This document shows, piece after piece, positions 1-9,288 of a DNA stretch of 64,000 nucleotides. The translations under genes were made by a program, and so were the position numbers. This DNA is from Arthrobacter sp. StoSoilB20 (lineage in GTDB: Bacteria > Actinomycetota > Actinomycetes > Actinomycetales > Micrococcaceae). The number at the start of each line of letters is the position of its first letter. Positions within the stretch are counted from its first letter, which is position 1. The stretch is from assembly GCF_019977295.1 (NCBI RefSeq), contig NZ_AP024651.1, forward strand, positions 1,984,001 to 2,048,000. Reading direction: 5' to 3'. The notes beneath the pieces are model-generated. The model made no database searches. It saw only the letters and a list, made by a program, of their open reading frames with translations, and was not told where the DNA came from.

Positions 1-1086
1 GTAGCCGGGCCGGTGCTGAAGGACCTGCGCAGCAAAGACCGCGCAGCCACCCGATCCGCGCAACGCTCGGCGTGGGCCGAAGGCCTCGGCCAATCCGTGG
101 TGGTGCTGGCCTGCTCACTGGCTGCCTTGTGGGCAGGAGCCCTCAGCGCTCCTTCGGTGGCCAGCGGCGCCGTTCCCCCCGAACTTGTGGCCGTGATTGT
201 CCTGATGCAGCTTGCCCTGGTGGATGCTTTCGGCGGCATCGTTTCCGCGGTACGCCAGGCTCCAGCGCTCGCGTCCGTCCTGGGCCGGGTTGCCGCTTCC
301 GGGGCGTTGGACGTTCCGGCCACTGCCGGTGATGGCGGTTCAGCCCTCAACGGCCCACGCCCTCTTCCGGACCGCGATGGGAAAGCCGGGCTTGAGCTGA
401 CGGACGCTTCGGCCGGCTGGCCCGGGGGACCGGATGCCTTCACCGGGATCACCGCCGCTGCCGAACCCGGCCGCTGGCTTGCCGTGACTGGACCCTCGGG
501 TGCGGGAAAGACGACGTTGTTGTCCGTGCTGCTGGGTTTCCTGCCCCTGAGCGGGGGATCAGCGAAGCTGACGGGCACAGCGGCCTGGTGCCCCCAGGAA
601 GCCCACCTCTTCGACTCCACCATCCGCGGCAACCTCTTGCTGGGACGACCCGCCGCGGCAAAGCCCAGCGAGGCGGAGATGCAAAAGGCGCTGGCCGACG
701 TCGGACTTGATTCAGTGGTCCAGGCCCTGCCCGGTGGGCTCGATGCCCGCATCGGTCCAGGCGGCTCGTTCCTCAGCGGTGGCGAGCGGCAGCGGCTTGC
801 CATGGCCAGGACCCTTCTGACCGGAGCCTCGGTATTGCTGCTGGATGAGCCCACCGCACATCTTGATGCCGGTTCGGCGCGGGAAATGATGGCCATCCTT
901 CGCCGGGGACTGACGGAGGTGACTGTAGTGCTGGTAACGCACAATCCCGAGGACATCGATCCCGGGGATACGCGGCTGGAACTGCCCGCGGCCGGCCAGG
1001 CTCCGCCGCAGGAAACGTGGGGACCCAGCGCTGGCGCACCTGGCACGGGCGCGGCGGAACTGGTCCAAAAGCAGGTCCATCAGTAG
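1..1086 (+). CDS. cydC: CydC-type thiol reductant ABC exporter, C-terminal part (5' truncated by window)
   Basis: The frame is already open at base 1, so the N-terminal membrane helices are missing. What remains is the last part of a transmembrane domain (hydrophobic stretches within residues 28-80 counted from base 13) followed by an ABC ATPase. Counted the same way, the Walker A motif GPSGAGKTT is near residues 160-168, the signature LSGGE at 254-258, the Walker B LLLDEP shortly after, and the switch histidine in VTHN. In the family, CydDC is a heterodimeric inner-membrane exporter of cysteine and glutathione-type thiols needed for cytochrome bd assembly. The CydC assignment over other ABC exporters is inference, because cydD and cydAB would lie upstream of the window. 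Confidence 0.7.
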   Translation, partial: VAGPVLKDLRSKDRAATRSAQRSAWAEGLGQSVVVLACSLAALWAGALSAPSVASGAVPPELVAVIVLMQLALVDAFGGIVSAVRQAPALASVLGRVAASGALDVPATAGDGGSALNGPRPLPDRDGKAGLELTDASAGWPGGPDAFTGITAAAEPGRWLAVTGPSGAGKTTLLSVLLGFLPLSGGSAKLTGTAAWCPQEAHLFDSTIRGNLLLGRPAAAKPSEAEMQKALADVGLDSVVQALPGGLDARIGPGGSFLSGGERQRLAMARTLLTGASVLLLDEPTAHLDAGSAREMMAILRRGLTEVTVVLVTHNPEDIDPGDTRLELPAAGQAPPQETWGPSAGAPGTGAAELVQKQVHQ

Positions 1087-1095
1087 CCTGTTGGC

Positions 1096-2121
1096 ATGCC
1101 TTTCAACGCCGCAAGCCCTGCCATGCCCGACGCCGACGTAACTGGCCTGCAGTGGCGGCCCGCCACCGAAGGGGATCTGGATAACTGGGCGGGCCTGATA
1201 GCCCGGACGGCCGCCGTCGAACATCCTGTCTGGTACGAGAAACGCGGGGATCTTGCCCATGTCCTTGAATCCAGGAAGAACCCGCCGGAGACGAGCACCC
1301 TCCTGGGGCTGGACACCGACGGCACAGCCCGGGCTTATGGCCGTATATCCAAGAACCCGGAGGGAGACAAGGCCACCGGAATGGCCTGTGTTGATCCGGA
1401 GTGGCAGGAACGCGGCATCGGCTCCGCGGTTCTGGTGTGGCAGGAAGGGCAGGTGCGCGGGCGGTTCGCCGACGATCAAGCAGCCGGGCATACCGCTGCA
1501 CCGCCCCGCCTCCGTATCCAGACTGAGGAAAAGCACGAACACCAGGCCACCCTCCTGATGGGCCACGGTTACCGGGCCGTCCGTTGGTTCAATGAGATGC
1601 ACCGTCCGTTGTCGCCGGGACAGCCGTCCGCAGACCTGCCGGTTGTTCCGCTGGGCGCGGGCCTGGAACTCAGGACCCTGGATCCGGTGTTCTTTGAGCC
1701 CGTGCGGCAGGCGCATAATGATGCCTTCAGGGACCATTGGGGAAGCGAACCCAGGGACGAAGAGTCGTGGCGCTTCACCATCGAGGAACCCACGGCACGG
1801 CACGACCTCAGCGCGGTAGTCCTGGATTCGGCAACCGGAGAGGTGGCCGGATACCAGCTGAGCAGTTTTGATGCCGCTTCCGCCGCCGACCGTGGTTTCA
1901 CGGAAGGCTACACGGAGCTTCTGGGCGTACGTCGCGCCTACAGGGGCCGGGGGATAGCCCAGGCCCTGCTGGCGGATGCAATGCAGCGGTACACCGGGGC
2001 CGGGATGGAGGTGGCATCACTGGATGTGGATTCGGCCAACCCCACCGGGGCCCTGGAGCTCTACCTTCGCATGGGCTACGAGCCGGTGAACCGCAGCATG
2101 ACGTGGGAGAAGATGCTCTAG
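1096..2121 (+). CDS. Tandem GNAT-domain N-acetyltransferase
   Basis: The 341-residue protein holds two GNAT-like halves, as in mycothiol synthase (MshD)-type enzymes. The N-terminal half (about 18-170) has a weak motif A (ERGIGSAVL). The C-terminal half (about 185-341) has a strong acetyl-CoA-binding motif, VRRAYRGRGIAQALL, and a typical GNAT ending (LELYLRMGYEP). GNAT enzymes transfer an acetyl group from acetyl-CoA to an amine; the substrate cannot be read here. The gene follows the ABC exporter by 9 bp and may be co-transcribed. It converges on the DinB-like gene with only 6 bp between the stops. An in-frame ATG at 1123 is an alternative start. Confidence 0.8.
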   Translation: MPFNAASPAMPDADVTGLQWRPATEGDLDNWAGLIARTAAVEHPVWYEKRGDLAHVLESRKNPPETSTLLGLDTDGTARAYGRISKNPEGDKATGMACVDPEWQERGIGSAVLVWQEGQVRGRFADDQAAGHTAAPPRLRIQTEEKHEHQATLLMGHGYRAVRWFNEMHRPLSPGQPSADLPVVPLGAGLELRTLDPVFFEPVRQAHNDAFRDHWGSEPRDEESWRFTIEEPTARHDLSAVVLDSATGEVAGYQLSSFDAASAADRGFTEGYTELLGVRRAYRGRGIAQALLADAMQRYTGAGMEVASLDVDSANPTGALELYLRMGYEPVNRSMTWEKML

Positions 2122-2127
2122 CCCGTG

Positions 2128-2646
2128 CTAGCCGTCCACATCATGCAAATGGTGGACCACATCATGAAGGAAGTACTGGGAGAACGTCAGCACAGTAAAG
2201 GCTGACCCGTTGCTGCGGGTCCCTGTGCGTGGCCAGTCGTTCTCGGTGACCCGGGCGAAGGACTCGGCGATCTCCGTGCCCTCTGCCTCGATTTCGTCGG
2301 CCACCGTTCGCGGGTCCGCTGAACCGTACTCGCCGTCGATGGCAGCCTGGTCCTGGTCCCAATTGGCGAACCGGGCGTCATCTTCGGCCAGCATCAGGTT
2401 CAGCCGCTGGTCGAAGAGGCTGAACACATCGCGGACATGGCAGGCGTACTCCAGGTTGGACCATGTGTGATCGTCAGGTCGAACGGCTGCATCCCCACGC
2501 CGGAGGACAGCCCTCCACCGCGGAAGCATGTTCAGTACGGTGCCCGGCACGGTGGCAGGAGTCACCGTGGCGGGGTCGAAACCGCACTCGGGGCACGGCT
2601 GGGAGAGCACCCAGGTCCAGTCTTTTTCGTCAGGGATGATCGGCAT
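2128..2646 (-). CDS. DinB-like four-helix protein (mycothiol-dependent hydrolase/transferase superfamily)
   Basis: The 172-residue protein has the DinB pattern of a histidine in an early helix (YACHVRD) and a histidine-rich final helix (FLHDVVHHLHD), which together would bind a divalent metal. The N-terminus carries a CPECGFDP motif common in the actinobacterial members. DinB/MDMPI relatives include mycothiol-dependent enzymes, which fits an actinobacterium, but no substrate can be inferred. The gene stands alone, convergent to the GNAT gene. Confidence 0.7.
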   Translation of the reverse strand: MPIIPDEKDWTWVLSQPCPECGFDPATVTPATVPGTVLNMLPRWRAVLRRGDAAVRPDDHTWSNLEYACHVRDVFSLFDQRLNLMLAEDDARFANWDQDQAAIDGEYGSADPRTVADEIEAEGTEIAESFARVTENDWPRTGTRSNGSAFTVLTFSQYFLHDVVHHLHDVDG

Positions 2647-2775
2647 GCCGCCAGTCTAAGCCGACACTCGCCACACCCCATCGAAGACCCTGAAATATGG
2701 TGTCGTTTTCGCATTACTTAGCGGCCCGCCCAAGAGTAAAGTTCGTTCCGGGGGGAGAGCCGGAAAGAGAAAAAC

Positions 2776-3159
2776 ATGCTCAAGGATCAGCAAGTTGGTG
2801 CCGTCCTACCGGCACAGGACATAGCCCGGGCCCGCGCGTACTACAGCGAAAAACTCGGACTGGAACCCGAGAATCCGGCCGATGGCGACAACCTCCAATA
2901 CAGGTGCGGCGATTCCACCGGATTCATGGTGTACCAAACGTCCAACGCAGGGACTGCCAAAAACACCCAGATGGGCTGGAACGTCAGCGACCTGAGGGCA
3001 ACGGTGCAGGAGCTGCGCGGCAAGGGAGTTCAGTTCGAAGACTACGACTTCCCTGGACTGAAGACAGAAGACGGCATTGCCACAATGCCTGACGGCAGCG
3101 CCGCCGCATGGTTCCTCGACAGCGAGGGAAACATACTCAGTGTCAACCAAACCGGCTAG
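2776..3159 (+). CDS. VOC (glyoxalase/bleomycin resistance) family protein
   Basis: A 127-residue single-domain vicinal-oxygen-chelate protein with the typical opening (VLPAQDIARARAYYSEKLGL) and close (AAAWFLDSEGNILSVNQ). The first segment is the beta-alpha unit and the last the final strand with its glutamate ligand. The family includes glyoxalases, dioxygenases and antibiotic-binding proteins, so the substrate is unknown. ATG start with an AG-rich Shine-Dalgarno (GGAAAGAG) just upstream. It ends at a strong hairpin that separates it from the convergent topoisomerase gene. Confidence 0.8.
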   Translation: MLKDQQVGAVLPAQDIARARAYYSEKLGLEPENPADGDNLQYRCGDSTGFMVYQTSNAGTAKNTQMGWNVSDLRATVQELRGKGVQFEDYDFPGLKTEDGIATMPDGSAAAWFLDSEGNILSVNQTG

Positions 3160-3188
3160 CCCGCGTGGCCGCGAGGCCATGGCACAAC

Positions 3189-3217
3189 AAAGGCCGGGGC
3201 GTCGCGCCCCGGCCTTT
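3189..3217. terminator. Bidirectional intrinsic terminator between VOC gene and parC
   Basis: Perfect 12-bp stem (AAAGGCCGGGGC pairing with GCCCCGGCCTTT) with a 5-nt loop. The A-run on one arm and T-run on the other let it end transcription from both converging genes. Confidence 0.85.
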
Positions 3218-3247
3218 GCTGTGCTGTCCTTTGCTGTTCAAGCTGGC

Positions 3248-5764
3248 CTATGAGGCGGATTCGTCCCAAGCCATGCTGGGTCCGATGGCCTCCACGGGCT
3301 GTGACAGGGGCACCCCTGAACCGTCCCGCCGGCCATGCTCGTGCGGGAGGGCACGGGCCACGCCGGCAGCTGAGGATGCTTTTGCCGGGCCATGTCCGGC
3401 CCAGGCCAGCAAAAGGGTGTCCTCACCCTTGAGGAAACGGTGGACCCGGACACCGCCGGTGGCGCGGCCCTTGATCGGATACTCCTCGAAAGCCGTAACC
3501 TTCGCAGTGCCCGGTGCCGTGCCCGGCAGGGCGCCGGTGGTTCCGGCAATAGTGACCACGACGGCGGCGGGGTCGTTGGCACGCACGGCACCGAAGTGGA
3601 TCACGTCGTCGCCGGCGGCCAGTTTGATGCCTGCCATACCTCCGGCCGTGCGGCCCTGTGGGCGGACATTGGAGGCGCTGAACCGCAACAACTGCGCCTG
3701 GCGCGTGACGAAGACGAGATCGACGTCGTCCCCCTGCGCCGGTTCCACCGCGAGGACCGAATCCTTGTCCTTCAGGGCAATGATCTCCCAGTCCTCACGA
3801 TTCAGCGGGTAGTCGGGCAGCACGCGCTTCACGACGCCTTGGACAGTGCCAATGGCGAGGACAGAATCCAGAGGGACAAACGCCACCAGGGTTTCGCCCT
3901 TGAGCAGGGTGATGAAGTCCTTCGCCGCGACGCCCCCGGCAAGGTTCGGCAGGCCCGACATCGGCGGGAGGACAGGCATGTCCATGACCTGGAGTCGCAG
4001 CATGCGGCCTTGGGAAGTCACCGCGCCGATCTCGCCGCGGGCAGTGGTCTTGACCACCGAACGGAAGACATCATGCTTGGCCCGCGGCCCGGCTTCGGCC
4101 AGTGGCTCCTGGTTGGAGGTCCTGGCGATCTGGCCGGAGACGCTGAGCAGGGCCCAGCAGGGGTCGTCCGGGATCTCCAGGGGCAGAGCCGCAGCTTTGC
4201 CCTTGGGCCCCGGGGTGGAAGCGGCGAGGGCAGCAGCAACGGTGGGGGAGACAGCTTCGGACTCAAGGAGTACGGTGCGCCGGGGTGTGCCGTACTTCTC
4301 AGCGACTACGGCCAACTCGCCGGAGACAAGATCGCGGAGCAGCTCATCGGAGGCAAGGATGGCCTCAAGTGCCTCGATTTCGCGGCGGAGCTCGTCCTGT
4401 TCCTTTTCGAGTTCAAGCCGGGAGTATTTGGTCAGCTGACGCAAGCGCAGTTCCAGGATGTAGTTGGCCTGGATCTCGGTGAGGTCGTAGATGGACATCA
4501 ACCGCTCCCGCGCCGCGGAAGCCTCGTCGGAGGAACGAATGATCTGGATGACCTCGTCGATGTCGACGATGGCGATCAGCAGGCCCTCCACCAGGTGGAG
4601 GCGGTCCTTCTTTTTGCCCAGGCGGAAGGACGTACGACGGCGGACCACAGTCAGCCGGTGCTCGACGTACACCTGCAACAACTGCAGGAGGCCCAGCGTC
4701 TGCGGCTGGCCATCCACCAACGTGACGTTGTTGATGCCGAAGGAATCTTCCATGGGCGAGTAGCGGTAAAGCTGCTGGAGGACGGCGTTCGGGTTGAAAC
4801 CGTTCTTGAGTTCGATGACCAGGCGCAGGCCGTGGTTGCGGTCCGTCAGGTCCACGACGTCGCTGATGCCGGTCAGCTTCTTGGCGTTGACGGCATCCTT
4901 GATCTTCTCGATCACCTTTTCCGGGCCCACCATGTAGGGCAGTTCAGTGACCACCAGGCCGGTCCGGCGGGCGGAGAGCTGTTCCACCTCAACCTTGGCG
5001 CGGGTCTTGAAGGAACCACGGCCCGTGGCGTAGGCGTCACGGATTCCGTCCAGCCCAACGATCCGGCCCCCTGTGGGAAGGTCGGGACCCGGGATGAACC
5101 TCATGATGTCATCCAGCGTGGCATCCGGGTTGGCAATCAGGTGGCGCGCGGCGGCGATGACCTCGACGAGGTTGTGGGGCGGCATGTTCGTAGCCATGCC
5201 CACCGCGATGCCCGTGGTGCCGTTGACCAGCAGGTTGGGGAAAGCTGCGGGGAGGACATCCGGCTGGGTCAGTTGGTTGTCGTAATTGGGGACGAAGTCC
5301 ACGACGTCTTCGTCCAGGTGGTCCGTCATGGTCAGCGCGGCGGCCGCCAAGCGTGCCTCGGTGTACCGCGGTGCTGCCGGTCCGTCGTCGAGCGATCCGA
5401 AGTTTCCGTGGCCATCAATCAGCGGCAGTCTGAGGGAAAAGTCCTGCGCCATGCGCACCATGGCGTCGTAGATCGCGGTATCGCCGTGGGGGTGGAGCTT
5501 GCCCATGACTTCGCCCACCACGCGGGCGCTCTTGACGTGTCCGCGATCCGGGCGGAGTCCCATGTCGGACATCATGTACAGGATGCGGCGCTGTACGGGC
5601 TTCAGTCCGTCGCGGGCGTCCGGGAGCGCTCGCGAATAAATCACTGAGTAGGCGTACTCCAGGAAGGAGCCTTCCATCTCCGAAGTGACGTCGATGTCCA
5701 CGATGTTCTCGGTGAAATCGCCGAGTGGCTCGGCTGTCCGTGCTGATTTTTGGCTGCGGGCCAT
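3248..5764 (-). CDS. parC: Type IIA topoisomerase subunit A (topoisomerase IV ParC / second GyrA-like)
   Basis: The 838-residue protein cuts and rejoins DNA as the A subunit of a type II topoisomerase. Visible features are the quinolone-pocket HPHGD at 91-95, the catalytic Tyr134 in PRYTE, a coiled-coil tower region, and a C-terminal beta-propeller. The GyrA box is degenerate: the propeller has [12 protein letters not shown] rather than QRRGGKG, which argues for a decatenase-type role over supercoiling. The ATG at 5764 (MARSQKSA) is chosen, with AAGGA upstream. The reading frame stays open to 6043, but that extension would run into the divergent gene. No subunit B gene is in the window. ParC versus second GyrA remains partly a naming question. 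Confidence 0.88.
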   Translation of the reverse strand: MARSQKSARTAEPLGDFTENIVDIDVTSEMEGSFLEYAYSVIYSRALPDARDGLKPVQRRILYMMSDMGLRPDRGHVKSARVVGEVMGKLHPHGDTAIYDAMVRMAQDFSLRLPLIDGHGNFGSLDDGPAAPRYTEARLAAAALTMTDHLDEDVVDFVPNYDNQLTQPDVLPAAFPNLLVNGTTGIAVGMATNMPPHNLVEVIAAARHLIANPDATLDDIMRFIPGPDLPTGGRIVGLDGIRDAYATGRGSFKTRAKVEVEQLSARRTGLVVTELPYMVGPEKVIEKIKDAVNAKKLTGISDVVDLTDRNHGLRLVIELKNGFNPNAVLQQLYRYSPMEDSFGINNVTLVDGQPQTLGLLQLLQVYVEHRLTVVRRRTSFRLGKKKDRLHLVEGLLIAIVDIDEVIQIIRSSDEASAARERLMSIYDLTEIQANYILELRLRQLTKYSRLELEKEQDELRREIEALEAILASDELLRDLVSGELAVVAEKYGTPRRTVLLESEAVSPTVAAALAASTPGPKGKAAALPLEIPDDPCWALLSVSGQIARTSNQEPLAEAGPRAKHDVFRSVVKTTARGEIGAVTSQGRMLRLQVMDMPVLPPMSGLPNLAGGVAAKDFITLLKGETLVAFVPLDSVLAIGTVQGVVKRVLPDYPLNREDWEIIALKDKDSVLAVEPAQGDDVDLVFVTRQAQLLRFSASNVRPQGRTAGGMAGIKLAAGDDVIHFGAVRANDPAAVVVTIAGTTGALPGTAPGTAKVTAFEEYPIKGRATGGVRVHRFLKGEDTLLLAWAGHGPAKASSAAGVARALPHEHGRRDGSGVPLSQPVEAIGPSMAWDESAS

Positions 5765-5801
5765 GGCGTCGGTGAATCCTTGAAGTTGTACTGCGGATGT
5801 T

Positions 5802-5814
5802 TTAGCTAGGCTAA
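5802..5814. promoter_or_regulatory. 13-bp palindrome over the probable -10 of the pat-like gene
   Basis: TTAGC-TAG-GCTAA is a perfect palindrome. It overlaps TAGGCT (5807-5812), which sits 6 nt before the ATG at 5819 and could be the -10 of a leaderless mRNA; no clear Shine-Dalgarno precedes that ATG. It loosely resembles an iron-box half-site pattern, but the match is incomplete. The regulator is unknown. Confidence 0.4.
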
Positions 5815-5818
5815 GCCT

Positions 5819-8506
5819 ATGGTGGATCAGCCCGGCGTCGGCATTTATCCGGAATATTGGGAGGCTGATGTCGTCCTGCGCGACGGCGGCACCGCCCACC
5901 TGCGCCCTATCCGGCCCGAGGACGCCGATGCCTTGCAGGCTTTCCATGCCGGCCAGTCGCAGGCGTCGATCTACATGCGGTTCTTTTCCTTCAAGCCCCG
6001 GCTCTCCGGCAAGGAAGTGCGCCGGTTCACCGAGGTGGACCACATCAACCGGGTGGCCTTCGTCATCACCATCGGCGGCGAGATCATGGGAATTGGCCGG
6101 TACGACCGACTGGATGATCCTGACGAGGCCGAAGTCGCGTTCAATATCTCAGATGCCCACCAGGGCCGCGGGATCGGCTCGATCCTCCTTGAACACCTGG
6201 CGGTTGCCGCCCGCGAAAACGGCATCCGGCGCTTCACGGCCGAGGTCCTGCCGGACAACAGGAAGATGCTGATGGTCTTCGCCGATGCAGGCTACGACCT
6301 CACAAGGCAATTCGACGACGGCGTGGTGAGCGTCGAGTTCAACATCGACCCCACGGAGAAATCCCGGGCCGTGATGGAATCCCGTGAGCACCGCGCAGAG
6401 GCACGCAGCGTACGCGACCTGTTGTCGCCGTCGTCGGTGGCTGTTATTGGTGCCAGCCGCAAGTGGGGGACCGTTGGCTACCAACTGCTGGAACACATCA
6501 TCGAAGGCGGGTTCAAGGGCCCGGTCTACGCCGTGAACCCCGAAGCTTTCGAACTGGCCGGCATGGTCTCCTTTGGAAAACTGTCCGAAATTCCGGGGCC
6601 CGTGCAGTTGGCGATCGTCGCCGTGCCATACGAGGAAGTCCCCAAGGTGGTGGATGAGTGCGCTGCTGCCGGAGTCAAGGGCATCGTGGTGGCAACTGCA
6701 GGATTTGCCGACGACGGCGAGCGGGGTTTGGTGCGCCAGCACGATCTCGTGCGCCGGGCCCGTGCCAACGGCATGCGGGTCATCGGCCCCGAGTCCCTGG
6801 GCATCCTGAACACCCACCCGGCCGTGTCGCTCAACGCCTCCATGGCCCCTGCCATGCCGCCCCGGGGCAGCCTGGGCTTGTTCAGCCAGTCTGCTGCGGT
6901 GGGTGTTGCCGTCTATGCCGCCGCAAGCCGCCGCAGGCTCGGGCTGTCCTCGTTCCTCTCCGCAGGAAACCGTGCCGACGTCTCGGGCAACGATGCCATG
7001 CAGTATTGGGAGGACGACGCCGATACCTCCGCGGTGGGCCTGTACCTGGAATCCATTGGCAATCCCCGTAAGTTCTCGCGCCTGGCCCGCCGGTTGTCGC
7101 GCAGCAAGCCCGTGATTGTCGCCAAATCCGATGTAACGGGCCTGAGCCTGCCGCCGGGACATGAAGTGCGGACCACCCAGGCCCCTTCAGCCGCAGTGGA
7201 TGCCATGATGCGCCAGGCCGGCGTCATCCGGGTCGAAACCATTGAACAGCTCATGGACATTGCCCAGATCGTCTCATCCCAGGCTCTGCCACAAGGCCCC
7301 GGCGTGGCCGTCTATTCCAACTCGGTGGCCCTGGGCAAAGTGGTATCGGACAGTGCCGGTCCACTCGGGCTTGATGTGAGCCGCTTGGTCACCGACGTTG
7401 ACCTCGATGCGGGAATGTCCGTTGCCCTGCCTGCACTCCGGGCCAGTCTTATGGAAAGCCTGGCCGATGACTCGGTTCACGCGGTGGTTGCGGCGCTTCT
7501 CCCGGCGCGGGGGCTTACAGCGGAGGCACTGGCCGGTGTCTTGGCAGAGTGCGCCGCGGAGGCCCGGAAACCTGTTGTTGCAGCCTTCACCGGCATCCTG
7601 GACCCGTCCGTGCACGTCGAAGGAATGGTGGGTTCGGCGGGAAAGCCCATGCTTCCGTGCTATTCGAATGCCGGCGCCGCGGTTGCTGCCCTGGCAGCCA
7701 TTGTCGGCTATGCGCAATGGCGTGACCGGGACCAGGGCTTGTTTGTCGAACCGGAGGGCTGCGACGTTGAAGGCACCCGGGAAACGCTGACGGCAATGCT
7801 TGCCGGTGTTACCGGCGAAAAGATCAGGAAGCTCGACGCCGGTGCTGCCGCGGCACTGCTTGCCGGCTACGGAATCGACGTCGTTCCCACGCTTGGATTC
7901 GGTACGCCCGACGAGGCCGTGCAGGCGGCCAACACCGTGGGATGGCCGGTTGTCCTGAAGACCACCGATCCCGCCTTGCGGCACCGGCTGGACCTCGGCG
8001 GCGTGCGCCTGGATATCCAGGACGCCGAATCGCTGCGGCAGAATGTTGCACAGATGCGGCGGGCCTTGGAACCGTACGGATCGCCTTCCCTCGAGGTCCA
8101 GGCCATGGCTCCGGTAGGACAGGCCTGCACTTTCCGGGCCATGGAGGATCCCTTGCTGGGGCCCGTGCTCTCCTTTGGCCTGGCAGGTGACGCCGTGAAC
8201 CTGCTGGACGATTGGGCCCACCGGGTACCGCCGTTATCGGCTGCGGACCTGCACGATGTCATCCGCTCGCCGCGTGCCTCCAGGAAACTCTTCGGCTACC
8301 AAGGGCTGCCGGCGGTGGATGTGGCTTCCTTGGAGGACATAGCTGCCCGGCTCGCCAAGCTCAAGGACGACCACCCGGGAATCGCGCTGGTGGAATTCAA
8401 CCCCGTCCTTGCCGGCCCTTCGGGGGCCACGATCCTGGGCGCAGACGTCTGGATCGGCAACGCCGCGCAGCGAACTGACAGTGCCCGGCGCGCGATGCGA
8501 AGTTAG
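5819..8506 (+). CDS. PatA-like fused GNAT acetyltransferase / NDP-forming acyl-CoA synthetase
   Basis: The 895-residue protein has an N-terminal GNAT domain (about 10-185, acetyl-CoA motif [13 protein letters not shown]), then a CoA-binding Rossmann domain (from about 200, [13 protein letters not shown]), a succinyl-CoA-ligase-like middle and a C-terminal ATP-grasp domain (about 690-885). This order (GNAT first) is that reported for the streptomycete protein acetyltransferase PatA and is the reverse of enteric Pat. Such proteins acetylate lysines of metabolic enzymes such as acetyl-CoA synthetase. The phospho-histidine motif HTGAL of true ADP-forming ligases is not recognisable; the matching region around residue 448 reads [10 protein letters not shown]. 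The ligase half may therefore be a sensor only. Divergent from parC. Confidence 0.85.
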   Translation: MVDQPGVGIYPEYWEADVVLRDGGTAHLRPIRPEDADALQAFHAGQSQASIYMRFFSFKPRLSGKEVRRFTEVDHINRVAFVITIGGEIMGIGRYDRLDDPDEAEVAFNISDAHQGRGIGSILLEHLAVAARENGIRRFTAEVLPDNRKMLMVFADAGYDLTRQFDDGVVSVEFNIDPTEKSRAVMESREHRAEARSVRDLLSPSSVAVIGASRKWGTVGYQLLEHIIEGGFKGPVYAVNPEAFELAGMVSFGKLSEIPGPVQLAIVAVPYEEVPKVVDECAAAGVKGIVVATAGFADDGERGLVRQHDLVRRARANGMRVIGPESLGILNTHPAVSLNASMAPAMPPRGSLGLFSQSAAVGVAVYAAASRRRLGLSSFLSAGNRADVSGNDAMQYWEDDADTSAVGLYLESIGNPRKFSRLARRLSRSKPVIVAKSDVTGLSLPPGHEVRTTQAPSAAVDAMMRQAGVIRVETIEQLMDIAQIVSSQALPQGPGVAVYSNSVALGKVVSDSAGPLGLDVSRLVTDVDLDAGMSVALPALRASLMESLADDSVHAVVAALLPARGLTAEALAGVLAECAAEARKPVVAAFTGILDPSVHVEGMVGSAGKPMLPCYSNAGAAVAALAAIVGYAQWRDRDQGLFVEPEGCDVEGTRETLTAMLAGVTGEKIRKLDAGAAAALLAGYGIDVVPTLGFGTPDEAVQAANTVGWPVVLKTTDPALRHRLDLGGVRLDIQDAESLRQNVAQMRRALEPYGSPSLEVQAMAPVGQACTFRAMEDPLLGPVLSFGLAGDAVNLLDDWAHRVPPLSAADLHDVIRSPRASRKLFGYQGLPAVDVASLEDIAARLAKLKDDHPGIALVEFNPVLAGPSGATILGADVWIGNAAQRTDSARRAMRS

Positions 8507-8562
8507 CCACAGGAGGGGACCGGCGGTTAGGAAGTCACCAAGCGATCTGTGAAAATGGGGGA

Positions 8563-9288
8563 ATGAGCACTCAGTCTCCGACGCCTCAATCACGCCCGTC
8601 CAATACCGGGAACCACACTGCGCACAACCACAGCTCGCAGGGTCAGAGCCTGGATCAGGCGCTGCAGCAGGCCGGGTTCTATCCGCGGTTGGTGGCAGAT
8701 GTCGTCGATGACGCCCTGGACGGCAGGGAGTGCCTTTCACATCTGGTCCACCTCGAGACGCACTTTGACCGGGCAGAGGTCCGCAGGCACATTACTGTGC
8801 TGGTGCTGACGGAAGACATGCTGGTGATCACCCATGTCGACGACCAGCAGCTGGACGAAGCCGGAGAGCAAATCGTCGCGCAGATCTCCACGGAGTCAGT
8901 TCCCGTGGCCCAAATCCGGTCGGTGGTGCTCAGCTACATGTACTCCCAGCCCCAGGACTACAAGCCTTCCGATCCTGTCCGGGAGCTCACCGTCTCCATC
9001 GCATGGTCCGGAGGCCAGCGTTTGGATATGGGGCCGGCCAGTTGCGGAGATCCCCAATGCGAGGCCGATCACGGGTACAGCGGAACCATTGCCCAGGAAG
9101 ACATCGTCCTCCGCATTAGCGCTGAAGCCGACGGTTTGCAGGCGGTCCAGGATGCCAAGCTGTTTGCCCGCGCCCTGCGTGCGGTCAACACCGGAAACCC
9201 GGCACCGGTCCAGCACCCCGGCATCCCCGCGCCACGGCCGCGTTCGGGCGTCTTCAGCAACCGCCTGAGCCGCGGACACCAGCGTTGA
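8563..9288 (+). CDS. DUF5998 family protein
   Basis: A 241-residue soluble protein with a disordered Ser/Thr/His-rich N-terminus (1-28), a conserved core from about 30 to 215, and a basic, proline-rich tail. It resembles the actinobacterial DUF5998 family, for which no function is known to me. It carries a CGDPQCEADHGY motif near residue 160 that could hold a metal. Its TGA overlaps the TTG start of the next gene, so translation of the two is probably coupled and their roles may be linked. Confidence 0.65.
   Translation: MSTQSPTPQSRPSNTGNHTAHNHSSQGQSLDQALQQAGFYPRLVADVVDDALDGRECLSHLVHLETHFDRAEVRRHITVLVLTEDMLVITHVDDQQLDEAGEQIVAQISTESVPVAQIRSVVLSYMYSQPQDYKPSDPVRELTVSIAWSGGQRLDMGPASCGDPQCEADHGYSGTIAQEDIVLRISAEADGLQAVQDAKLFARALRAVNTGNPAPVQHPGIPAPRPRSGVFSNRLSRGHQR

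Noticed and set aside
3392..5647. 751-codon open frame on the plus strand opposite parC
   Set aside because: It lies entirely opposite a clear topoisomerase gene. Its product is low-complexity (His/Asp/Gly/Val-rich), as expected for an antisense frame in high-GC DNA.
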